Below, in pieces: positions 9,085-16,826 of a DNA stretch of 16,826 nucleotides; within the stretch, counting starts at the first letter, position 1; every line of letters begins with the position of its first letter. This stretch comes from Gamarada debralockiae (lineage: Eukaryota > Ascomycota > Leotiomycetes > Helotiales > Hyphodiscaceae): the NCBI GenBank assembly GCA_002803225.1, contig NXFV01000121.1:1-16826 (forward strand), in the 5' to 3' direction. The position numbers were made by a program, and so were the translations under genes. The notes below the pieces were generated by a model. It saw only the letters and a list, made by a program, of their open reading frames with translations, did no database searches and had not been told where the DNA came from.

Positions 9085-10538
9085 TCAACCTCCCATCTCT
9101 TCATCTGCCGGAGGAGTTGGTCCACCTCGCGCAAGCCCTTTCGATATGTGCGTGACTGGCAAGTTCAGCTGGAAGATTGGTCCAACTGGCGCAACCAAAT
9201 CCGACGTTCCTGCAACCGGCTCTCCCGTGGCTCTGGGCGTAAGTTGTGAAGCAGCCATATTCGTATGGTTCGGGGCTTTGCTTGGAGTAGCTTTGCTTGG
9301 AGTAGCTTTGCCTGGAGTAGCTTTGCATGTAGTGGCTTTGCCTGGAGTCGCTTTCTTTGGGACCTCAGAAAGTCGAGTAATTACCGACAACCGATTGAAT
9401 TGCTCCCAAGGCATACCCCTTCGCTCAAACATATCACTGCGTTGCTCAGTCAGCCTCTAATTACTTTGAATGAAAAGCTCTGCAGGAACTTACGTCCAAA
9501 CATTCTTCATCGAATGCCCCCTTTTCGCCGCCTCAGCCAGATTTCTATAGTCTGAACTTGTAATTCCGCGATGCCGAACGAAATGAGGACTTGGGTAGGC
9601 GCCCGTTTCTAGTTCCACCCCATCGACTACTGCACGGCGTGTCCAGTATTTGCTGTGTTGTGGATCAGCGGCTGATCTGTACTCGTATACATCCAGACTG
9701 GAAGGGAAGAATATAATCGTTCGCATCGCATGAGTGATTACCTCCCAGATGTCATTGGTTGGTGCATGCAAGTCCGGGTACTGTCCTTCGATCGAAAGGA
9801 GCTGGCAGACAGTACCGCTGAGATAAGGTCTGTAGATGAATGGCATATCTGGTCGATCTGCCGCTTCAACCGTGGGAACCGGGTTTCTGGCGGTATCTGC
9901 GGATTGAGCGGGAATGGTGGTTTCGGTGGTGTCAGGGTCCGTCGTGCTGTGGGATTGAGCGGGAATGAGTGATTGAACGGAGCCTTGGTCAACTTCCATC
10001 GAGTCCGGCGTTTCCTTCATGGGTGTAGTTATGAATCCGATATCCATTATGGACGATACTGATCGATTAGGTGGTTGCATGGTGTGGTCATTGTGCGTCG
10101 GAAGGCGGAGGACCATCGACATCTAAGTTGATTAGTTGCAATTCAATCATTGCGTAAAACTGGTTCGTTCGACGAGTATAAAGGATTGACAAGAGTAATC
10201 AAACTGAAAGAAGTACATGTGCCCCGGGCATCCACTAGGAAGCGCTTTGAGGACCAAGCGGAGACCGCCCGGCATCCCCTAGCAGACTCGTCGAGGACAG
10301 TAGAACTTACAGCAAAGTCAATCTCACATTTTCTACAATAGTTGGACTGTCCTTCCCAGAAGTATGGCATTCGGACTTGTACAAGTAGATCTGTGAAGTG
10401 GGACGCGTATTTCTTTTCGGGACAAGGTCGAAGGACTCCTGTGAGACCAGCCGACCAGACAGTTTTGGGGCAGTATCTGGATATCTCAATGGTGAAATGG
10501 CCGCATTCCTCACTGCGAAAGTAGTCATAATGGCACAT
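9085..10538 (-). CDS. Hypothetical protein with Cys-containing N-terminus and KATP repeat tail
   Basis: Family not recognised. Proposed exons: 10538-10311, 10310-10123 intron (188 nt), 10122-9494, intron 9493-9437 (57 nt), 9436-9085. All phases agree, giving 402 residues. Exon 1 begins MCHYDYFRSEECGHF and holds Cys at 2, 12, 23, 39, 68 and 71, including a CRKC pair, perhaps a small metal-binding module as seen at the start of many fungal orphan proteins (inference). Residues about 80-170 are polar and probably disordered. A more conserved-looking segment contains GQYPDLHAPTNDIWEVITHA and YWTRRAVVDGVELETGAYP. The C-terminus has about five KATPx units. The intron 10310-10123 has a good donor (GTAAGT) and a CTAAT branch before TTAG, but is long for this window. 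If it is not an intron, two genes lie here: a short one, and one starting at ATG 10122 preceded by an in-frame TAG. Confidence 0.6.
9275..9349 (-). repeat. 15-bp tandem repeat, about five copies, coding
   Basis: Plus-strand unit GCTTTGCTTGGAGTA occurs at 9275, 9290, 9305, 9320 and 9335 with a few substitutions, and degenerates from 9350. On the minus strand it encodes five-residue units KATPS/KATPG/KATTC in the last exon of the unknown gene. The 15-bp period preserves frame. Confidence 0.9.
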
Positions 10539-10713
10539 GGTGTATGATGGGCGGGCATTGATATTCGGAGCCCGTGGTTTCAACTCGTTGCTCCTGATGG
10601 CAAATATACCCGACGCGTACCTTCCCAAATTCACTGAAACGGAATAAGCCATCGAGAATTTTCTCCCTCAAGCATTGAATCCCGATTTCCGAATGAATTT
10701 AGTCATGCTACAA

Positions 10714-12849
10714 CTACAAAGCATTAAACTCACTTCCAATTTTCTCCATCAATAGGGCTTCAACTTTCGCTCCTTTCGTTAAAGCGTCCTTTCCAGCCGG
10801 CAAGCAAAGAAGCGCATTCGCACTCTTCAAACTCCCAACTCTCGAACTTCTTTGACCACCAGTGCTGCTAGCATACAAAAGGCCATCTTTTGTAAGTGTG
10901 ACGATGACACGGTGGTATTCAGCTCTTTGAGGGTCAAGGCGGAAGTCATGTGCTAAAGTTACCATTACTTTTGGCAACCCAGCCGGACTGACACCAGAGG
11001 CATAATGCAGAGATGGTAATACGAAGAGATGAAATGTTACAATGGCGGAAACTGGGTTGCCGGGTAGGGAGAAAATGGCCTTGGAGACTCTTTCGCCCAC
11101 GTTGTTCTTTACTGGTACTGTTGCAAAGGTTGATGGTTTTCCGGGCTTCATCGAAACGCGTCCGAAATGGATCGTTCCTCCTAGTGATCGCTCAATTGTT
11201 GGTTTGAGAAGATCCAGTTCGCCCATTGAGACGCCCCCCGACGTGATCACTACGTCTACTTTACGGAATGCGTCTCGTAGGTTTTGCTCCAGATCTCCTG
11301 GCTTGTCTCTTGCGATGCCGAGATCAACTGCTTCAAATCCATGGCCTCGAACTGCAGCCATGAGTGTTGGTCTATTGCAATCTCTGACTTCACCAAGTCG
11401 CAAATCTCCTGGCCGACTGTGCTCGACGATCTCGTCTCCTGTTGAAAGGACTCCAACGACAGGTCTTTTATAGACTGAGACCTCTCCTTTGCCAACGGAT
11501 GCCAGCAAGCCCAGTTCTCCTCCGATTGCTGAGATTTCTTCTCCTTTTCGAAGAATAATCTCTCCGTTCTTGATATCGCTTCCGATTTCTCGGACATTCT
11601 CACCAGGCTTCACACCCTCAGCAAGGATCTCGACATCTTTCTCTTCCTGCCCATCTTCAGTCATTGTTTTCAACACTGTGTCCTCAACCATGACTACAGA
11701 TGTTGCACCAGGTGGAAGAGGAGCACCAGTAGTAATACGTGCAATCTGGCCTGCTTTCAAAGGAGGGATATCTCCCGGTGTGGCGTGAGATATTGAAGCT
11801 ACAGGGAATGTTCCCTTGCTTCCAGATCCATCTCCTGGTGCGATGACCGCATATCCATCAACAATACTCGCTCGATATGCTGGAACCGCTTCTGTGGCTA
11901 TGACATCCTCAGCTAAGACACAGCCTACCAAGTTTGCATCAACTTTAGCTTTTACTACCTGCGGTTCTGGCGTGTGTTCTTTGACGAGTTTTAGAGCATC
12001 ATCCACTGCTAGCATAGGATATGGCGATGAACGATTCCGCCGTGTTGGTCCAAGCGTCGGGTCATTTGATCTAGGATTCTCATTAGGGGCAGTATGTCGA
12101 ACCGGCATTGCATGTCCATGGCTGTGGCCATGACCGTGAGAGTGCTCATGAGAGTGATTATGGTTATGTGAATGTGATGGTTGACTTGAAGAAGCAGCAC
12201 TAACTCCGGCGTCCTCTTCTAACTTCCTCACCCCTCCTGCGTGAAGCGTCCTTGAATCTGCTCCTGCTGCTTGTTGACATGCATGAGGTAGTAGCTTGAG
12301 AATTGATTGTAGATTCTCCTTGGCTCCCTTTGGAGAGCCGGGAAGAGTGAGAATAATTGTCTTCTGGCGGACACCAGCAACAGGTCTTGACATGAGTGCA
12401 ACTTTATAAGTCAGCTGACTGCCATTAAAGGAGTACATTTGAAAACTTACAAGGGGTAACAGCTAAAGAAGCAGCAAGCATGCCATGTACAAGTCCAGGC
12501 GCTTGCTTATGCAAAAGAGGAGTGACAGCCTATTCCCCATCAGCCTCCCATTTTAAAAACGGTCTCACACGTCACTCACCTCCGGCGTACTGTCATAAAC
12601 CGCAAAGCCGGTCCCCCCAGTCGTAATAATCACATTGACGGTCTCCTCTCGATCAGTCCAACCAGTGATACTCCGCTGAATATCCAACACATCATCACCC
12701 ACAATCTTCGTCTCTACAACCTCCCATTTCCCACCTCCCTCCTTCTCAAACACATCTCTCAGGATCCCACCCGACAAGTCCGCGGAAGGATCTTTCGAGG
12801 CTGTTGTCGAGACTACAAGGATTGCGGCTTTCAAAGTCGGAGTCGACAT
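10714..12849 (-). CDS. cnxE: Gephyrin-type molybdopterin adenylyltransferase / molybdenum insertase (MogA-MoeA fusion)
   Basis: Carries out the last two steps of molybdenum cofactor synthesis in the cytosol: adenylation of molybdopterin by the MogA-like domain, then molybdate insertion by the MoeA-like domain. It serves nitrate reductase and other Mo enzymes. Exons 12849-12580, 12529-12451 and 12401-10714, introns 50 and 49 nt, 678 residues. MogA domain (about 1-175): TTGGTGF at 76-82, DSTPEAVTPLLHKQAPGL, SRPVAGVRQKT and LPGSPKGAKEN. A linker follows with His at every second residue from 193 to 213. MoeA domain (about 240-678): SIVDGYAV (295-302), ITTGAPLPPGA, VLSTGDE, TSGGVSMGELD (503-513) and SLPGNPVSA (561-569). 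G-then-E order matches fungi and animals, not plants. An in-frame ATG at 12900 is possible, but MSTPTLKAAILVVST fits the family start. Divergent from POP5, 146 bp apart. Confidence 0.95.
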
Positions 12850-12995
12850 GTTGAAGTGGTGAAGCTTGAAGTTCATTCGTCGTCGAAGCTCGGAGCTCAT
12901 TCGACGTCACCCCACTGTCGTCGCGTCTTCCCGTCTTTTCTTGCCCGAACCGCGTTCCTCAATTTTTCAACAAACGGCAAAGAGCAAAAGCAACG
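12850..12995. promoter_or_regulatory. Shared upstream region of cnxE and POP5
   Basis: Only 146 bases separate the two divergent start codons, so a bidirectional promoter is likely. It contains a GACGTC palindrome at 12903-12908 flanked as CGACGTCAC, close to a bZIP CRE site. No GATA-rich nitrogen-regulation cluster stands out. Confidence 0.45.
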
Positions 12996-13615
12996 ATGGT
13001 TCGTGTCAAGAATCGATATCTATTGGTTAATATCCTCTATCCTGGATTGGGTAGTAATCCTGCGAATCCGAAAATCCCTGATGTGGTTGTTTTCAATCAG
13101 CCCACGACGGATAGCCTTACACCACAGGCTTTGTTAAAGAGCATTAAAGCGGAAGTCTCGAATTTGTTTGGTGATTATGGTGCGGGAGCAATTGGAGATA
13201 GTATTACTGGTTAGTGGTCTCCTCCTGGAGGGGCGGAAAATATGCTGAGCAGATTCTAGTCAAATACTTGTCACCGGCTACTTCGACATTCATCCTACGA
13301 GTCTCCCGCGCACATTATAGGGTGGTATGGGCAGCTCTATCATTTATGAACACTGTGCCGATTAAGAATGGAAAGGATTGCGTATTCAGGGTTGTTCGAG
13401 TCAGTGGTACAATCAGGAAGGCGGAGGAGGAAGCTATTCAACGTGCCAGAGCTTTGATATTGAAAGCCAGACGAGAAACGGGCGAACAGAGCAACTCAAC
13501 ACTCGAGAGTATATTTGGGAAAGAGAAAGGTGACGCAGAGTCTACGAAGGATACCCTTATGATGGATAGGGAGGACTCCGACGAGGAAAACGAAGAATTG
13601 AGCGATGGTGATTGA
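12996..13615 (+). CDS. POP5: RNase P / RNase MRP protein subunit Pop5
   Basis: Shared protein subunit of nuclear RNase P (tRNA 5' maturation) and RNase MRP (pre-rRNA processing). Exon 1 12996-13209, intron 13210-13259 (50 nt), exon 2 13260-13615, product 189 residues. It starts MVRVKNRYLLVNILYPG, the typical Pop5 opening. It continues with LFGDYGAGAIGDSITV across the splice, then KYLSPATSTFILRVSRAHYR, FMNTVPIKNGKDCVFRVVRV and SGTIRKAEEEAIQRAR. The C-terminal 45 residues are acidic and low in complexity, ending EENEELSDGD, as in other filamentous fungi. The intron removes a frame break exactly inside a conserved segment, which supports it. Convergent with GPN2; the stop codons are 8 nt apart. 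Confidence 0.95.
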
Positions 13616-13623
13616 AAAGGGTA

Positions 13624-14755
13624 TCATTGATTCTTCCTAACAACCTTCACACCCGACGGCAACGGCATATTTTCCAGATCCTCATCCTCATACTCATCCT
13701 CCTTCGCCTTCTCAACCTCATCCCGAATCTTAGCTTGTTCCGCCCACTGCTTCCTCTCATAGTCATCATACTCGTCCTTAGCATCGAGCCACCGCTCTTG
13801 GACATCCTTCACATCCATCGTCGTCACGCCTTCCCTCATCGCAACCTGCCATACCGTATCGTTTGCTCCCTCCGCACCACCGAATGCGTATCCGCCTGCT
13901 CGATCTATGACTTGCAGCAGATGCATCATACTCTTTTTGTCTTCCACTGCCAAAGTTTCGAATCCCACTAAACCGAAACTCTCGACTAGCTCTACGATCG
14001 CGGCGTTTAGGCCTTCGAATTTCGAACCGCGCATTACGGAGGATTCTGACTCAAGATGTGGTAGGAGGTATGAGAGGTCTTGGACTTCGGTGTAGAAATC
14101 GAGGTTGAATGGTAGAGGACCGTAGTCGGAAAGTTTGTCGATTTTTGTCAGGACGTTGAGGTGCGGAAGGTCCATCTGCAGCATTGCGCGGAGGGACAGT
14201 ATCAAGTTGGAGATGTACAGCGAGGGAAGGGTCAGGCAATACGAGTCGGAGAGATGGAGAACTACAAGCTATAACTCAATGTCAGCGGATCACATAGAAC
14301 CAGCTGAAAGGAAGCGCACTCTGTAGCCCAATTTTTGCAACCTGAAGAATATGTTCCGTAACGACGAATGATGTGTGTAGAGTTCAACCTGCCCCGGACA
14401 GTCAAATAGTACATAATCCTCGCCCAGCTCGCTCAGTCCTTGTTCCAGCCACTCCATGTTATGTTCTAGCTCTTCAAGAGCATATAACACGCCGCCGTTG
14501 GGGCCCAAATCGTCTTCCTCCATTATTTCTTCTAATTTTATGAGGGATCGTACGTCGATTGCGCAGGGGTAGGTCGTGCGGTCGTTCGCGGGATCGAGGT
14601 TTACTACTGAGCATTTTCGTCCTATAGCAGACATGAACTGTTGCACTGTGATGTTGTGAGTAGAGTTCAGGAGGCTGGGTGGGATTCGTACTTCCGTTGC
14701 AGTAAGTACTCTTGCCCGCTCCTGGACTGCCGAGCACAAGTTGTGCGAAAGGCAT
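13624..14755 (-). CDS. GPN2: GPN-loop GTPase 2
   Basis: Cytosolic GTPase needed for assembly and nuclear import of RNA polymerase II (and III), acting with GPN1 and GPN3. Exons 14755-14692, 14645-14320 and 14268-13624, introns 46 and 51 nt, product 344 residues. It starts MPFAQLVLGSPGAGKSTYCN, with the P-loop at 9-17. Then come VVNLDPAND, the diagnostic GPN tripeptide in DLGPNGG (69-71), DCPGQVELYTHH (G3, about 103) and TKIDKLSDYGPLPFNLDFYT (G4 TKID, 171-174). The C-terminus is charged (acidic run around EDEYEDED). The segment MLQMDLPHLNVLTKID and overall layout match GPN2 better than GPN1 or GPN3. The second donor is AGA|GTGCGC, which is off consensus, but phase and family sequence require it. 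Divergent from BUB3, 338 bp. Confidence 0.95.
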
Positions 14756-15093
14756 CTTGGACAGCTATGGGACTTGAGAGGGGCAAGTGGGGTGTTGGTT
14801 GAGGTCTCTGCAGTGGAGAGTCTTTGCAGCGAGTTTAAGTCTGTCTTCTTTTGTGAGCTCTTGAACGGGCAGAGACCTGTTCGGCGTATTTTGAAAGATT
14901 TAAGATGGTTGTGTTTTCTGAGAAAGCTTCCCATATCAATCATCAGCAAAGCTCCATGTCATTCCTGATATTTTTGGTGGAGGCGAGCGGTGCGTGTCGG
15001 CAGAATTAGAATTTCGCAAGGATCACGATAAACAATCATCCAACCTTTACACCAATCGCGCCTTCCTATCTCATGGTAAATATCCCAATAGCT
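14756..15093. promoter_or_regulatory. Shared upstream region of GPN2 and BUB3
   Basis: These 338 bases between divergent start codons presumably carry both promoters and 5' UTRs. An open frame overlapping the right part (from GTG 14994) has no ATG and runs through the BUB3 first intron, so I do not treat it as coding. No clear TATA box was identified. Confidence 0.5.
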
Positions 15094-16320
15094 ATGGCTC
15101 CAGGTATGTTTTTCCAGCATTAAAGCTCGACTGTTTAATCAAGAACCGTGAGCCTAAAGCTTCTCTAGCAATCCAATTTGAGCTCTCGCAGCCTCCCACC
15201 GACGCCGTATCCTCCCTAAAATTCGCTCCAAATTCTCCGACAAGACTCCTGGTGTCCTCTTGGGATAGACATGTCTACTTGTATGATATACGTGGTGCTG
15301 AAGAGCAGGGTGGAAAGCTGATCGAGAAGTATGAGCATCGAGCGCCAGTGCTAGATGTTTGCTTCGGAGCGGACGACAATGAAGCTTTTACAGCTGGGAT
15401 GGATTGGCAGGTTAAGAAGTAAGATCTCAAAATTTCCAGATCTATGTTCACTGCTCACATGGAAATTCAAGGATAAATCTTGAGACCAGAGAGCAGACTG
15501 TTCTGAGCACACACAATGCGCCAGTCAAGTCGGTGGTTTACAGCAAGGAACATTGTGAGTACACACCCTCTCGAACCAAAATGGTGTCTGACTTCTTCTA
15601 GCACTGCTCGTCTCAGCATCATGGGACTCAACCCTCCATTTCCACGACCTCACCAACCCCTCAAAAGAACCAACAACCGTAACCCTCCCCGCCAAGCCCC
15701 ACTCCCTCTCAGTCACCGCCTCGAAACTAGTCGTCGCGATGTCCTCCCGCCTCCTCTACATCTACGAACTTCAAAGCACTATGCAATTAGCATCGCAAGC
15801 CAACGGAGCGGCCACAGAACTCAAGCCCTGGCAACAACGAGAATCGTCTTTAAAGTTCATGACAAGAGCTGTGGCTTGTATGCCGAACGATGATGGATAT
15901 GCAAGCAGTAGCATCGAGGGACGAGTAGCTGTTGAATGGTTTGATCCTTCTCCTGAATCGCAGGCGAGGAAGTATGCCTTTAAGTGCCATCGTCAACAGG
16001 CTATTGAGGGCGATGGAACAGATATCGTGTACCCTGTCAACGCGCTAGCTTTCCACCCTGTTCATGGCACGTTTGCGTCTGGTGGTGGTGATGGTGTGGT
16101 CGCTTTGTGGGATGCTGTTGCGAAGAGGAGAATTCGACAGTATCAGAAATATCCTCAGAGTGTTGCGGCGGTCTCTTTCTCCAGTGATGGGAAGTATTTG
16201 GCTGTTGGAGTTTGTCCTGGATTTGAGAATGGTCAGGAGGATTACAGTGGGGAGGGAGCTACGCACGTGTTTGTCAGAGAATTATCGGATACGGAGGCCA
16301 AGGGAAAAGGAGCGAAATGA
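15094..16320 (+). CDS. BUB3: Spindle assembly checkpoint protein Bub3 (WD40 propeller)
   Basis: Kinetochore WD40 protein that binds phosphorylated MELT motifs of the KNL1/Spc105 family and recruits Bub1 and Mad3/BubR1. Exons 15094-15103, 15169-15418, 15472-15554 and 15602-16320, introns 65, 53 and 47 nt, product 353 residues. The 10-nt first exon codes MAP plus one base and joins to read AIQFELSQPPTDAVSSLKF, the standard fungal Bub3 opening. Later segments are PTRLLVSSWDRHVYLYDIRG, LSTHNAPVKSVVYSKEH, LVSASWDSTLHFHDL, EGRVAVEWFDPSPESQARKY followed by AFKCHR (the family signature), VNALAFHPVHGTFASGGGDG and AAVSFSSDGKYLAVGV. An in-frame ATG at 15073 would add seven residues (MVNIPIA); the ATG at 15094 has the better purine at -3. 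Length fits the family. Confidence 0.95.
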
Positions 16321-16826
16321 TCATTAGCAGAGCTTTGCGTTCAGTGAGTTGTCCCTTTAGCATGGCGTTAATGGAGAACAAAAGAATCAAATTTCCGGTC
16401 ACCGGAAGGGGTTTACAAACTACGCATGGCGTTCTCAAAGCCCCATTTTTAATTCTGTGCCTTTGACACCTTTGTTGATACTTTTGTCGTCCTCAGCCAA
16501 TTGCAAGATCATGCTAGCCAACCAATCCGAAGCCCAGTTTGAGCAAGGATGTGGACGAGGCATTGCATTAGGCTCTCACAAAGAGTCAACTCCCACATAC
16601 AGTACTGGTGACGCGCGCTGCGCACGCCAATGCCCTGAAACGCTGCCCAAAAAGTTAGTTGTGAGTAGGGGGAGGTGGAAAGGGGCGACGAAATAATGTC
16701 GGCTCGCTTAAAGCAACCAATCGCATAGCGTTTTTCGGTAGGCGACCAGGCCGCTGACCTCGCCCTGTACGGCGCAGTGGGAAGTTGCCGATTTGGGGGC
16801 ACAGGCCACCTCATCAATCCTAAGTA
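16321..16826. other. Downstream region of BUB3 without a supported gene
   Basis: The left part should contain the BUB3 3' UTR. Short frames occur on both strands (plus 16457-16696, minus 16817-16509), but neither shows a known domain or a splice-supported continuation. The right end may be upstream sequence of a gene beyond the window. Confidence 0.55.
16393..16407. repeat. Near-perfect 15-bp palindrome with CGG-N3-CCG core
   Basis: TTCCGGT at 16393-16399 and ACCGGAA at 16401-16407 are exact inverted copies around one base. Inside is CGG TCA CCG, the inverted CGG half-site layout bound by Zn2Cys6 regulators. It lies 73 bases past the BUB3 stop, so it could serve a gene to the right or be chance. 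Confidence 0.5.

Noticed and set aside
9146..9555. Plus-strand repetitive frames (GVAL- and WSSFA-type repeats)
   Set aside because: Antisense readings of the KATP-coding minisatellite; the minus-strand model has phase-consistent introns.
10539..10652. ATG at 10652 as start of the unknown gene (MAYSVSVNLGR)
   Set aside because: Open and in frame, so possible, but the MCHYDYF start at 10538 looks like the N-terminus of related Cys-containing fungal proteins and the upstream residues show no such character.
13940..13970. TTTCGAATCCC resembling a tRNA T-arm
   Set aside because: It lies inside the GPN2 coding exon and no acceptor or anticodon stem can be formed around it.
14994..15422. 142-codon plus-strand frame starting at GTG upstream of BUB3
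   Set aside because: No ATG; it translates 5' UTR and the first intron. The BUB3 start is explained better by a 10-nt exon at 15094 spliced to 15169.
16457..16817. Short frames on both strands after BUB3
   Set aside because: No domain, no splice support and biased composition; nothing to separate them from chance.
1..16826. CRISPR array, transposon with terminal repeats, or rRNA/tRNA genes
   Set aside because: None found by eye: the only direct repeats are the WD40 units and the 15-bp minisatellite, and no transposase or reverse transcriptase motif was seen.

Overview
The window looks like nuclear DNA of a filamentous ascomycete (Pezizomycotina). Its genes are split by many short GT-AG introns (46-67 nt in most cases). 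The protein set is typical of these fungi: a NACHT-WD40 receptor, a gephyrin-type fused molybdenum cofactor enzyme, and fungal TFIIA-gamma, Vma16, Pop5, GPN2 and Bub3. A leotiomycete is my guess, but the sequence alone does not settle the class.

Left end (1-2313, minus strand): the 5' two-thirds of a NOD-like receptor gene. It has a short Gly/Asn-containing leader, a NACHT NTPase, and at least three near-identical WD40 repeats that run off the edge.

Middle (about 2.3-7.2 kb): a gene-poor, decayed stretch with no convincing intact gene. It holds a broken plus-strand gene lying head-to-head with the receptor, two long but anonymous reading frames, and a clearly recognisable O-methyltransferase pseudogene (4865-6273, minus) carrying several stops and frameshifts.

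Right part (7.2-16.3 kb): compact housekeeping DNA. TFIIA-gamma (minus) and the V-ATPase proteolipid Vma16 (plus) are divergent. An unrecognised three-exon gene (minus, 9085-10538) with a Cys-containing N-terminus and a KATP-type repeat follows. Next come gephyrin/CnxE (minus) and Pop5 (plus), divergent; Pop5 and GPN2 (minus), convergent with only 8 nt between stop codons; and GPN2 and Bub3 (plus), divergent. The last 500 bases hold no gene that I can support.

These genes do not form a pathway. They serve transcription initiation (TFIIA), vacuolar acidification (Vma16), molybdenum cofactor synthesis (CnxE), RNase P/MRP (Pop5), RNA polymerase assembly (GPN2) and the spindle checkpoint (Bub3). 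The biologically suggestive part is the left side: a receptor without a conventional N-terminal effector domain next to a decayed divergent gene, which recalls the paired receptor/effector loci of fungal incompatibility systems. All splice models were made by hand from reading frame, splice sites and family resemblance.
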